From JAPUME01 sp027294185 (lineage in GTDB: Bacteria; Acidobacteriota; Terriglobia; UBA7540; JAPUME01), in assembly GCA_963555835.3 (NCBI GenBank), contig CAUVWZ020000002.1:2108001-2172000 (forward strand): 64,000 nucleotides of DNA, written 5' to 3'. Position numbers and translations under genes: made by a program. This document shows, in pieces, positions 34,968 to 43,092 of the stretch. The notes under the pieces were generated by a model that was not told where the DNA came from, ran no database searches, and saw nothing but the letters and a program-made list of their open reading frames with translations. Every line of letters begins with the position of its first letter. Position 1 is the stretch's first letter.

Positions 34968-37028
34968 CTACCGGGCCGGGGAAAGCTTGACATTTATCGA
35001 AATCGCCGCGTCCGCCGGGACATCCACGACTCGTCGGAGAGGCTGATAACCCGGGCGAGGGACAACCAGCACGTGCCGTCCCGCCGTAAGCCGGAAAGAA
35101 GTTGGCGTCTTCCCGCCGACCGCTTCGCCATCGATTGCCACACTCGCCGCGGGTGGAATTGTCCGCACCTCGACCACTCCCATGGAGGGGCCGCGCCCCG
35201 GGGCCAGAATCACGCTCTTTCGCACGCGGCTCCCGTGCTCGATGGAGAAAGAACCCTGGAAAGGTTCGTAACCCGCCTTTTGGACCGAGTAGCGAAAATC
35301 TCCCGGCGGCAGTTCAACCGTTAGCGGCGTAGTCCCTCTCCTCTGGCCGTTGATAAAAACATCCGCCCCTAACGGGGAGGTGCGAATGACTACCGAGCCC
35401 TCCAACCGCCTCATCTCAACTGCCAGGGGACGGGTCCCTCCCCCCTTCAAATCCACCAAACGTATCGTAACTTCGTATCCCGAACGGTCAAACTGAAGCT
35501 TGTGCGTTCCGGCGGGCAGGGAAAACTCCTTCGGAGTCACGCCCGCCGCCTTTCCATCCAGCGTAATTTTCGCTCCGGCAGGAGTCGAAGAAACCTTAAG
35601 CGTGCCGGGCTTGATCACGCGGCGAGGAGGCGGAGTCACAGTCTTCGGAGGACTGGCGGCAACTTCCCTCGGAGCAGTTTCCGCCGGGCGCTTCGGTTCG
35701 GGCTCAGGTGGCGGCGTCTCTGCCACCGGGGGAGCAGGCTCCCGTTCAAAAGGTGGAACCCCCGCATCTTCCGCCAACAGGTCCTGCGGCGTCCCTGCCG
35801 GGATTCCCTCTAACCCCAACTCGCCTCCCGCACCAGGGGCGCCTTCCGGGAGTGGTGGACGGGGCAATTCCTGTGCGGGCGGAGGTTGTGTCAGGGTCGC
35901 CTCTCGCACAGGTAGTGTCGGGAAATACAGGAAGTAGGCCACCACTCCAAAAAGAGCCACCACCACGAGGGTCAGAAGCATAACCAAAAATGAGGAGCTC
36001 TGCTTGGGTCGGGGTGAGGGGACGACATGGACCGAGCCCGCCCGGGGTGGCGCTTTAGGAGAAATCGAACCCGCAACCGGTGCGGTTGGAACACTAGGCG
36101 GAGGGGTCGGCTCAGGCCGAATTGCCCGCGTGCTGACGGTATCCCCGAAGGTGGGAACACGAGTCATGATCGTGGCGCTGGGCTCTGCCAGTGGCCCCAG
36201 CTTCCTGTAATTCTTCAGATCTTCGGCCAATTCGCCGCAGCTCTGGTAACGGTCCTCAACTCGCTTGGCCAACGCTTTGGAAATCACGTAGTTCAACCCG
36301 GGATGAATCGCAGCATCCAATTCCCGGGGAGGAGTGGGGCTTTCGTTGATAATCTTATAAATTACGGTGGTTATATTTTGCCCGCCGAAAGGCTTTTCAC
36401 CCGTCATCAACTCGTAAATGATGACGCCCAGAGAAAAAATGTCTGACCGTCCGTCGATTTGTCGTCCCTTGACCTGTTCGGGAGACATGTAATGAGGTGT
36501 GCCCAGAATCTGGCCCGCCTGCGTCAGGCCGGAGGAAGCCACCTTGGCGATGCCGAAGTCCATGAGCTTGATCAGCCCGCTCGTGAGAACCATGATGTTC
36601 GCAGGCTTGATATCCCGGTGAACGATCTTTCCCTGGTGGGCATATCCCAGCCCGGCGCAGATCTGCTCCAACATCGGAATGATCGTTTCAACCGGAAGGA
36701 CTCCCTCTTCGTCTACCAGCCTCTGGAGCGATTTGCCTTCCAGGTACTCCATGGCCATGTAAAGGACGCTGCTCGGCTCGTCAAAGCCGAAATCGTATAT
36801 GGTGACAATGTTGGGATGGGTCAGGCCGCCCGCAGCCTGGGCTTCCACCTGAAAGCGACGGCGGAACTCCTCCAACTCAGGGCCCGCAATGCCTTCCGAT
36901 TGCATCGTCTTGATGGCCACAGTACGGCCAATGACCGGATCGAAGCCCTTATACACGATTCCCATCGAGCCTCGACCGATCAGGGACACAATCTCAAACC
37001 GCCCCACTTTAGTAAGTAGGTCCGACAA
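34968..37028 (-). CDS. Transmembrane Ser/Thr protein kinase with C-terminal PEGA repeats
   Basis: A 686-residue Hanks-type kinase. Kinase domain at about 10-270 with GRGSMGIVYKGFDP (Gly loop), VAIKTM (Lys), VHRDIKPANIMV (catalytic loop), LMDFGIAK (DFG) and GTPHYMSPEQ. A proline-rich linker, one membrane helix (about 348-370, LVMLLTLVVVALFGVVAYFLY), a second Pro-rich stretch and three PEGA domains (about 470-685, each with TPAGA/TSPLGA and PAG...GYE motifs) follow. PEGA domains face the periplasm and bind envelope components. The kinase is the first gene of the minus-strand half of the island and the presumed writer for its six FHA domains. Confidence 0.93.
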   Translation of the reverse strand: MSDLLTKVGRFEIVSLIGRGSMGIVYKGFDPVIGRTVAIKTMQSEGIAGPELEEFRRRFQVEAQAAGGLTHPNIVTIYDFGFDEPSSVLYMAMEYLEGKSLQRLVDEEGVLPVETIIPMLEQICAGLGYAHQGKIVHRDIKPANIMVLTSGLIKLMDFGIAKVASSGLTQAGQILGTPHYMSPEQVKGRQIDGRSDIFSLGVIIYELMTGEKPFGGQNITTVIYKIINESPTPPRELDAAIHPGLNYVISKALAKRVEDRYQSCGELAEDLKNYRKLGPLAEPSATIMTRVPTFGDTVSTRAIRPEPTPPPSVPTAPVAGSISPKAPPRAGSVHVVPSPRPKQSSSFLVMLLTLVVVALFGVVAYFLYFPTLPVREATLTQPPPAQELPRPPLPEGAPGAGGELGLEGIPAGTPQDLLAEDAGVPPFEREPAPPVAETPPPEPEPKRPAETAPREVAASPPKTVTPPPRRVIKPGTLKVSSTPAGAKITLDGKAAGVTPKEFSLPAGTHKLQFDRSGYEVTIRLVDLKGGGTRPLAVEMRRLEGSVVIRTSPLGADVFINGQRRGTTPLTVELPPGDFRYSVQKAGYEPFQGSFSIEHGSRVRKSVILAPGRGPSMGVVEVRTIPPAASVAIDGEAVGGKTPTSFRLTAGRHVLVVPRPGYQPLRRVVDVPADAAISINVKLSPAR

Positions 37029-37049
37029 TCTCCACCTCCCCCTATGCCA

Positions 37050-37105
37050 GGAACCCTCTCCTGGGGTCCCAAGCCCTGGGGTACCACTTCCCCGGCTGCC
37101 CTTAG
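37050..37105. repeat. CCCTGGG/CCCAGGG repeats in the kinase leader
   Basis: The kinase leader holds direct copies of CCTGGGGT and an inverted pair CCCTGGG ... CCCAGGG on either side of about 27 bases. It could form an RNA hairpin in the leader or be a protein site; no uridine tract, so not a simple terminator. Confidence 0.3.
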
Positions 37106-37162
37106 CCCAGGGAACCGCCTGCTCTGGCCCTTCCTAAATTGTACATTTTGCTCCAAGTTATT

Positions 37163-37444
37163 CTACGCGTTATTCACCAGGATATCGACACGGCCGAACT
37201 CCGCCACCGTCCTTCGAACCATTGCTTCAACCGAAGCTTGATCCGAGACATCGGTCTCGGCAATCAGGACCTTGCTGCTGAAACGCCCACGCAGGTCTTC
37301 GGCTACTTCTTGCAGGGGATCGCGTTCGATATCCGCAATGGTGAGAGCGGAGGCATTCTCCTCAGCAAAGAGTTCGGCCACACCCTTGCCAATGCCTGAG
37401 GCACCCCCCGTGACGATGGCTACTTTTCCTTTGAGTTCATCCAT
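37163..37444 (-). pseudogene. Truncated SDR-family oxidoreductase
   Basis: The first 93 codons of a short-chain dehydrogenase: cofactor loop TGGASGIGKG (about 12-21), acidic IADIERD and FGRVDILVNNA at the end. The frame then stops immediately after NNA; the catalytic Tyr-x-x-x-Lys half is missing and no further SDR sequence follows in any frame before the kinase leader. A normal SDR has about 250 residues. The remnant lies between the signalling island and an IS1380-type transposase, and the loss probably came from a deletion linked to that element. Confidence 0.8.
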
Positions 37445-37736
37445 AACTGAATCAAAACTATAGACGGGTATATGGCCGCTTACAGGAGTAGAATGCGAAC
37501 GTGCGGAACCAATTCCGACCCCTTAACCGACATTCCTCATATCAACTTCGGATATGAGTTCCTCTGGTTTCCCCGTGGTGAATGATCGAATTCTATCACT
37601 ACCCCAACATTGAAGTCAGCGTTTTTCCCCATATTTCGGCTGAAAAGGGCCTCTGCTCCCTGGACTATGAAGGTGCTGTCAAAAAATCCGATTATTTGAG
37701 ACACCTCTCCAGCCGCTTGATCAGAAACACTTGGCG
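37445..37736. other. Gap between SDR remnant and transposase
   Basis: No convincing gene. It contains a short hairpin CATATC-N7-GATATG near 37540-37560 and the presumed 3' non-coding end of the insertion sequence. A 71-codon minus-strand frame (37537-37752) overlaps the transposase end and shows no recognisable domain. Confidence 0.4.
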
Positions 37737-39124
37737 CTAGGCTGTCATCCATCTCAAGCGGTCAAGCCGAGACAACATCTCGGCCCATATCTCCTTGCTT
37801 ACCGCGACCTCCGCCATTTGAAACGTGACGATCCGGCTGTGCCGAACCACCTTCGCTCCGATCTTGATCAACTTGGTCAATAGGGTGCGAAGTGACCAGT
37901 GTTTGACGCTTCTAGGAAGGACCAGACGCCGCAGGAAGTTGCCCAGGTTGTAGGCCAAGACAAACAACCCCAGCCTCACCTGGTTCGGGACAAAATGTTT
38001 GCAGGAGAGTCGTGTCCAGTTTAAGGCATACTTGCCTTCCTTGATCCACTGCTCTGCGGTACCGCGCCCGTTGTAGAAGTGAACCACACCTGGAGCTTGT
38101 GCGCTCATATTGGTCACAATGAAACCCACTCTCGGAAAGAGTTCGCCGCGATGCCACTCCACCTTGGCAATCACCCGGCGAGGCCGGTCCCAACTGGCTG
38201 CTTGATATCTGAAATCGGCAAACCAGGCGATGGGCTTTCGAGGCGGACGACCCGCAGGCCGGGTCAGCAGGTGTCGAATCTCGGCCTGAAGCACCTCGTT
38301 AGCGGGAAGCCGGATGGCATACAAAAATCCCTTCTCCTCCAAGTATTCATAAATGTCCGGCTTGGCGAAGGCGGCATCACCCCGAAAGTATTTGCGGACT
38401 TTCTTTTTCTCGTACCGAGCAACGATTGGTTCTAGCAGATCCTTCCAACGATCCGCGCTGTGAACGTTGCCGGGCCGAAGCATGGAACCTTCGCAATCTC
38501 CGAACTGGTTGAAGCAAAATAGGGGATGGTAGCAGGTGCATCCGAAATGGCCGTTGTAGGCAGAGGCTTCTTGCTCGCCATGGACAGGACTTTCTGAACT
38601 GTCTATATCCAAAATGATTCGTCGATGAGTTGTTTTCTCCAGCGCTCTTTCCACCCATCGGCCATTGACTTCCGAAAGGGCTTTGAGGTTGTCTTGGACG
38701 GACAGCATCTGGGTCTCAAATCGACCCATGGTGTTGGCGCTGGCGGCATTCTTTTCGTCGATCTTCTTTCCGGTGATCCTCCGCATAGTCGGATCAACCG
38801 ATAAACGATTGGCATCGTTGACATCTTCATAACCAGCGAGGCGGCTGTATACCGATTGGCGCAGCAAGGCCGTGATGTCGTGCTGGATGTTGCGCCCTGT
38901 CCGGGAATCGTAAAGAACGGAGGGGACACTATCGAATAAAGCCAACGCCTCGTCCAAATCACGATAGGCGAGAAGTCCGGCATCCGATGTGACCTTAGCC
39001 CCATGAAACTCAAGCCTTATACTGCCATCAAACCCGACCTTCAAACCTTCACCCTTGGAGTTGGCCATTTCTTACCCCATTTAATAGATTATATCTGCTG
39101 TAATTATAATGGGTTAGGGTGATA
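37594..39124 (-). mobile_element. IS1380-family insertion sequence (ends approximate)
   Basis: The element is defined by its transposase. Its ends are not resolved: the best terminal match is the weak inverted pair TATCAC (37594) / GTGATA (39119-39124) followed inwards by partly similar sequence, and no target duplication is obvious. The listed limits are an estimate of about 1.5 kb. Confidence 0.5.
37737..39068 (-). CDS. IS1380-family transposase
   Basis: A 443-residue DDE transposase that appears intact. Family features are FHGAKVTSDAGLLAYRDLDE near the start (first half given here), the region IILDIDSSESPVHGEQ with the first catalytic Asp, YFRGDAAFAKPDIYEYLE with the second, and the late EQWIKEGKYALNW containing the glutamate, then SCKHFVPNQVRLGLFVLAYN. 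Length is typical. It lies between an SDR remnant and a small unknown gene, and is the only mobile-element gene seen in the window. ATG 39068 is used as the start; upstream there is an AT-rich stretch suited to a promoter. Confidence 0.92.
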   Translation of the reverse strand: MANSKGEGLKVGFDGSIRLEFHGAKVTSDAGLLAYRDLDEALALFDSVPSVLYDSRTGRNIQHDITALLRQSVYSRLAGYEDVNDANRLSVDPTMRRITGKKIDEKNAASANTMGRFETQMLSVQDNLKALSEVNGRWVERALEKTTHRRIILDIDSSESPVHGEQEASAYNGHFGCTCYHPLFCFNQFGDCEGSMLRPGNVHSADRWKDLLEPIVARYEKKKVRKYFRGDAAFAKPDIYEYLEEKGFLYAIRLPANEVLQAEIRHLLTRPAGRPPRKPIAWFADFRYQAASWDRPRRVIAKVEWHRGELFPRVGFIVTNMSAQAPGVVHFYNGRGTAEQWIKEGKYALNWTRLSCKHFVPNQVRLGLFVLAYNLGNFLRRLVLPRSVKHWSLRTLLTKLIKIGAKVVRHSRIVTFQMAEVAVSKEIWAEMLSRLDRLRWMTA

Positions 39125-39482
39125 TAAGAAGGCACGATGAGTGCCCCATATGGTGAATGGGGGTCTACACCTCTTTTCAAGCAAACTCCAAACTAGATAT
39201 CGGCTTATAGAGCGCCTTTCTTAGCCGGGCCTCTCGGTCGCTGGCCCTCCCTGGTCAGAGGTGAAATGAGCCTTCTCGGGGCGGTAGCGGATGATCAAAC
39301 CGGTTTGGAGCAGCATGAATTTTGGCCTATCATAGCCCTCCGGCATCAGAGCGCTGATTTCGCCGGCCAGGCTCTTCTCCCGTCGAAAGAACTGAGAACG
39401 GGACGAGTACAAAGCATTGACGAGCCCGCCCTGAGCAGGGTATTTTGGGGATACCCCCAGCGAGAGGTCAAGGTCACCAAGC
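39125..39482. other. Gap upstream of the small gene at 39483, no secure gene
   Basis: A 105-codon minus-strand frame (39221-39538) occupies part of this stretch and overlaps the next gene; its residues (for example ISALMPEGYDRPKFMLL) look partly protein-like, so it may be a remnant or a real small gene, but support is too weak for a call. A hairpin CCCCAT-N7-ATGGGG lies near 39144-39162. Confidence 0.35.
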
Positions 39483-39815
39483 ATGGCAAACACACCCGAG
39501 GCGGCAACCCCCGAAGCACCCATTCGCGGCAAAATCATCGAGGCGGAGGTTTCCCTCTCCCAGAACGCCGTTAACCCCTTGCCGCTCGCCTGCGGCCTCT
39601 ACGCCATCGAGGACGCGAAAGGCGTATGGCTGTGTGCCTATTACGGCTCGAATCGCAGCAACTTCAATTTCCTACCCCAAAAAGACGCCAGCGTGGACGA
39701 AAACAAGCTCGGCATCGCCTTCCAAAGCAGGGAATTCATCCCTCGCGACCGCTACAAGCCCGAGGTCTGGGAGGAATTTAAGAAGGCCCGCTTCCGCACC
39801 CTCGCCAGCCACTAG
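39483..39815 (+). CDS. Small protein of unknown function
   Basis: A 110-residue soluble protein with coding character: KIIEAEVSLSQNAVNPLPLA, GLYAIEDAKGVWLCAYYGS, and PEVWEEFKKARF near the end. No signal peptide, membrane segment or known motif is seen. AAGG eight to ten bases before ATG 39483 supports the start. It stands alone upstream of argR on the same strand; a link to arginine metabolism is not implied. Confidence 0.6.
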   Translation: MANTPEAATPEAPIRGKIIEAEVSLSQNAVNPLPLACGLYAIEDAKGVWLCAYYGSNRSNFNFLPQKDASVDENKLGIAFQSREFIPRDRYKPEVWEEFKKARFRTLASH

Positions 39816-39867
39816 GTGGGGTTCACGCCCCGCCTCCTTTTTTTCTCGCTTGCCCTCCGACCCTCTT

Positions 39868-39896
39868 TTGCTGTATTTATACATTGAAGGTATAAA
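39868..39896 (+). promoter_or_regulatory. argR promoter with ARG-box-like palindrome
   Basis: TTGCTG (39868-39873) and TATAAA (39891-39896) are spaced by 17 bases. The AT-rich palindrome TGTAT-TT-ATACA (39872-39883) overlaps the -35 box and resembles ARG boxes, the targets of ArgR, whose gene starts at 39924. Autorepression, and control of argGH if they are co-transcribed, is the simplest reading. The ArgR contact is inferred, not shown. Confidence 0.5.
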
Positions 39897-39923
39897 GTTG
39901 CACGATAGGCTTTCGGCTTTCTT

Positions 39924-40367
39924 ATGGATAACTATTACCGCAGAAACCAGATCCTGGCGCTCGTTTCCCGCGACCGCATCACGACGCAGGCGGAGCTCCG
40001 GCGCAAGCTCGCGCAACGGGGAATCCGGGTGACGCAGGCCACCGTCTCCCGTGACCTGGAGAAACTGGGCCTGGCCAAGACCCGAACCGGTTACACGCTC
40101 GTCACAGCCGGTCCTGCGCCCGAGGCTCAACCCGAGGCTTCCCTAGTCTTGAAGGAGTTCCTCCGCGAGGTAAAGCTGGCGGCGAACCTGGTCGTCATCA
40201 AAACCCACCCCGGAAACGCTCACACGGTGGCAGTCGCCCTGGAACGTCAAGACTGGCCGGAGGTAGTGGGGGCCGTGGCAGGGGACGACACGGTCTTGAT
40301 TGCCACCCAAAAGGCAACGGATGCGGCCAGAACACGTCGAAAAATTATGCAGATGCTGGCCCGCTAG
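39924..40367 (+). CDS. argR: Arginine repressor
   Basis: A 147-residue regulator that binds arginine and represses arginine synthesis genes as a hexamer. N-terminal winged helix (about 1-70) with RDRITTQAELRRKLAQRG and VTQATVSRDLEKLGL; C-terminal oligomerisation/arginine-binding domain (about 80-147) with VVIKTHPGNAHTVAVAL and GAVAGDDTVLIATQ, in which the GDDT Asp-Asp pair binds arginine. It precedes argG by 53 bases on the same strand and has a promoter with an ARG-box-like palindrome. Confidence 0.95.
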   Translation: MDNYYRRNQILALVSRDRITTQAELRRKLAQRGIRVTQATVSRDLEKLGLAKTRTGYTLVTAGPAPEAQPEASLVLKEFLREVKLAANLVVIKTHPGNAHTVAVALERQDWPEVVGAVAGDDTVLIATQKATDAARTRRKIMQMLAR

Positions 40368-40420
40368 ATCGGGCGGAAAAAGATTCAAAACGGAAAAGAA
40401 GAGAAAGAAAGGCGGATTCC

Positions 40421-41692
40421 TTGAAAACTTCATCTGCCGGGAAGCGTCAACCCAAAATCAATCGGGCTAAATCCCATCGGGCCAAAATCAATCGAGTCGT
40501 GCTGGCCTACTCGGGCGGCCTCGACACCTCCATCATCATTCCCTGGCTTAAAGAGAACTACGGTTGCGAAGTCATCGCCATGATCGGCGATGTCGGACAG
40601 GGCGACGATATGGGAGCCGTGCGGAAAAAAGCCCTGGATACCGGGGCCTCGGAGGCTTTCGTCGAAGATCTGCGGGAGGAGTTCATCACCGGCTATGTGT
40701 GGAAGGCCTTACAGGCCGGAGCCGTGTACGAGGGGAAATATCTGCTCGGCACCTCGCTTGCCCGGCCCATCCTGGCCAAGCGGCAGGTGGAGATTGCCCT
40801 TAAGGTCGGCGCAGACGGGCTGGCTCACGGCTGCACCGGCAAGGGGAACGATCAGGTGCGCTTCGAGCTGGCCTACAAGGCGCTGGCGCCCCGTCTCAAG
40901 GTGATCGCACCCTGGCGTGAGTGGACGATTCGCTCCCGCGAAGCCGCCCTGAAATACGCGAGCAAGCATAAGGTACCCGTACCCGTTACCAGGCGCGATC
41001 TCTACAGCCGCGATGAAAACATCTGGCACATCAGCCACGAAGGCGGCTCGCTGGAAACGAAACTCGGCGACCCGCCCGAGAACGCCTGGAAGCTGACCAC
41101 CTCGCCGAAGAATGCTCCCGACCGGGAAGAGAAGGTCCAAATCGGATTCGAGGCCGGCGTCCCGACATCGGTCAACGGTAAGAAGCTCGCGCCCATAGCC
41201 CTTCTCGGAAAACTCAATAAACTGGCCGGCAAGCACGGCGTCGGCAGGATTGATCTGGTGGAAAACCGCCTAGTGGGGATGAAATCCCACGGCGCCTACG
41301 AGACACCGGGAGGGACGCTCCTCTACCAGGCGCACCGGGAACTCGAAGCGCTCTGTCTGGACCGCGAGACCTTCCACTACAAGCAGCATGTGGCCTTGAA
41401 GTACGGTGAGCTCGTCTACTACGGGCACTGGTTCACGCCTCTGCGTGAGGCGCTGGACGAATTCGTGGCCTCGACCGAGCGCTCCCTGACCGGTTCGGTC
41501 ACCCTGGGCCTCTACAAAGGGAACCTACGGGTTTTCGACCGTCAGTCCTCCCAATCGCTCTACGACACCAGCATCGCCGCTTTCACCATGAAAGCCGACT
41601 ACGACCAGAAGGACGCCACGGGGTTCATCAACCTCCTGGGGCTGCCCACCAAAATCGCTGCCCTGAAGCGGTCCCAAGGCGGCAAGAAATGA
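40421..41692 (+). CDS. argG: Argininosuccinate synthase
   Basis: A 423-residue enzyme joining citrulline and aspartate with ATP to argininosuccinate. The PP-loop AYSGGLDTSI appears at about 28-37, followed by GDVGQG, HGCTGKGNDQVRFE, and the citrulline/aspartate-binding region RDLYSRDENIWHIS. The start is TTG 40421 with AAAGG about eleven bases upstream; no ATG precedes the PP-loop, leaving a basic 25-residue N-terminal extension rich in Lys, Arg and Ser that is longer than usual. It overlaps argH by four bases (ATGA), so the two are translationally coupled. Confidence 0.95.
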   Translation: MKTSSAGKRQPKINRAKSHRAKINRVVLAYSGGLDTSIIIPWLKENYGCEVIAMIGDVGQGDDMGAVRKKALDTGASEAFVEDLREEFITGYVWKALQAGAVYEGKYLLGTSLARPILAKRQVEIALKVGADGLAHGCTGKGNDQVRFELAYKALAPRLKVIAPWREWTIRSREAALKYASKHKVPVPVTRRDLYSRDENIWHISHEGGSLETKLGDPPENAWKLTTSPKNAPDREEKVQIGFEAGVPTSVNGKKLAPIALLGKLNKLAGKHGVGRIDLVENRLVGMKSHGAYETPGGTLLYQAHRELEALCLDRETFHYKQHVALKYGELVYYGHWFTPLREALDEFVASTERSLTGSVTLGLYKGNLRVFDRQSSQSLYDTSIAAFTMKADYDQKDATGFINLLGLPTKIAALKRSQGGKK

Positions 41693-43083
41693 AACTCTGG
41701 GGCGGCCGCTTCGAGGGTGAAATCGATCCCGACTTCTTTACCTTTTCGGAATCTTTCTCCGTCGATCACCGGCTGGTTCTCTACGACATCCGCGTGAACC
41801 GAGCCTATGTCGCCGAACTCCGCTCTGCCGGTATCCTGGAGGGTTCCGAAGAATCCTCCCTCCTCGAAGCGCTGGAGAAACTGGCGCAGCAGGTTGAGAC
41901 CGACCCGAATTGGGCCAAAAAGGAATCGGCCGAGGACATACACACCTGGGTGGAATATCGGCTGCTTCAAGAAACACCCGCCGCGGGAAAACTGCGCACC
42001 GGGCGCAGCCGCAATGACCTGGTCGCCACGCTGGCGCGCATGTGGGTGAAGGATGCAGCCGACAATATGCAACGCCTGGTTGTCGATTTAATGGCGGCCC
42101 TGCTGTCGCAGGCTGAGAAAAACGAGAAGGCGATTCTTCCCGGCTATACCCACCTGCAGCGTGCCCAGGCGATTCTGTGGCCTCACTTTCTGCTGGCCTA
42201 TTGCGAAATGCTGCGCCGAGATTGGAGACGTCTGCGGGACTGCGCCGAAAGGGCGGATGAGCTTCCCATGGGTTCGGGCGCGCTGGCGGGCGCATCCATC
42301 CCAATCAACCGGGAACGGCTGCGTAAGGAGCTGGGCTTCGCCCGGTTGAGCCAAAACAGTCTCGATGCCACCTCAGACCGCGACTTCATGGTGGAGGCCA
42401 TGTTTGCCTGTGCCCTGCTCGCGACTCACCTGAGCCGGATGGCTGAAGACCTGATCCTTTATGGTTCCTCAGAGTTCGGCTTCGTTGAACTGGCCGATGC
42501 ATTCTCAACCGGCAGCAGCCTGATGCCGCACAAAAAGAATCCCGACTCGCTGGAGCTCATACGTGGCCGGGCCGGACGGGTCCAGGGAAGGCTGAGCGGG
42601 CTCCTGACCACCCTCAAAGGTCTGCCCTCCTCCTATGACCGCGACCTGCAGGAAGATAAGGCGGCGCTGTTCGATGCGGTGGACACCACGGCAGGCTCAC
42701 TCCGGGTTATGGCCCGGGTGGTCGGGACGCTTCAAATCAATGAAGCGCGGATGCGTGAGGCCGCGGAAGCAGGCTTTCTTACCGCCACGGAAATCGCTGA
42801 GGAGCTGGCCCGCCGCGGCGTCCCCTTTGCCGAGGCTCACGATACGGTGGGAGGGCTGGTTCGTTATTGCGTTAAGAAGCAGAAAACCTTCGCGGAGCTG
42901 ACCGACGAGGAAGGAAAAAGGTTCACCCCGCTGTGGGACGACGCGCTGCAACGGACGGCAACCTCGCTTGAGAGCGCCCTCGAGAAAAAAAATCTCACGG
43001 GCGGCACCTCGCCTTCCCAGGTTTCAGGACAGATTCAAAAGCTCAACCAGGAGCTTGCCGAGCTTCGAAAATCGACTCCGTGA
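41689..43083 (+). CDS. argH: Argininosuccinate lyase
   Basis: A 464-residue fumarase/aspartase-superfamily enzyme that splits argininosuccinate to arginine and fumarate, the last step of the pathway. LWGGRFEGEIDPDFFTFSES opens the protein (its first 20 residues after Met-Lys), TGRSRNDLVAT and GYTHLQRAQ hold active-site residues, and GSSLMPHKKNPDSLE (about 280-294) is the superfamily signature with the catalytic serine. The C-terminal 30 residues are lysine- and glutamine-rich. It follows argG with a four-base overlap and converges with the M19 dipeptidase gene nine bases on. Confidence 0.96.
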   Translation: MKLWGGRFEGEIDPDFFTFSESFSVDHRLVLYDIRVNRAYVAELRSAGILEGSEESSLLEALEKLAQQVETDPNWAKKESAEDIHTWVEYRLLQETPAAGKLRTGRSRNDLVATLARMWVKDAADNMQRLVVDLMAALLSQAEKNEKAILPGYTHLQRAQAILWPHFLLAYCEMLRRDWRRLRDCAERADELPMGSGALAGASIPINRERLRKELGFARLSQNSLDATSDRDFMVEAMFACALLATHLSRMAEDLILYGSSEFGFVELADAFSTGSSLMPHKKNPDSLELIRGRAGRVQGRLSGLLTTLKGLPSSYDRDLQEDKAALFDAVDTTAGSLRVMARVVGTLQINEARMREAAEAGFLTATEIAEELARRGVPFAEAHDTVGGLVRYCVKKQKTFAELTDEEGKRFTPLWDDALQRTATSLESALEKKNLTGGTSPSQVSGQIQKLNQELAELRKSTP

Positions 43084-43092
43084 GGGGACTCT

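Noticed and set aside
37537..37752. 71-codon minus-strand frame at the transposase 3' end
   Set aside because: Overlaps the transposase stop, lies in the element's non-coding end and has no recognisable feature.
37594..39124. Well-defined IS terminal inverted repeats
   Set aside because: Only TATCAC/GTGATA and scattered matches could be found by eye, with no clean target duplication; boundaries left approximate.
39221..39538. 105-codon minus-strand frame upstream of the small gene
   Set aside because: Overlaps the better supported plus-strand gene at 39483 and has no domain; may be a remnant, so noted only in the gap entry.
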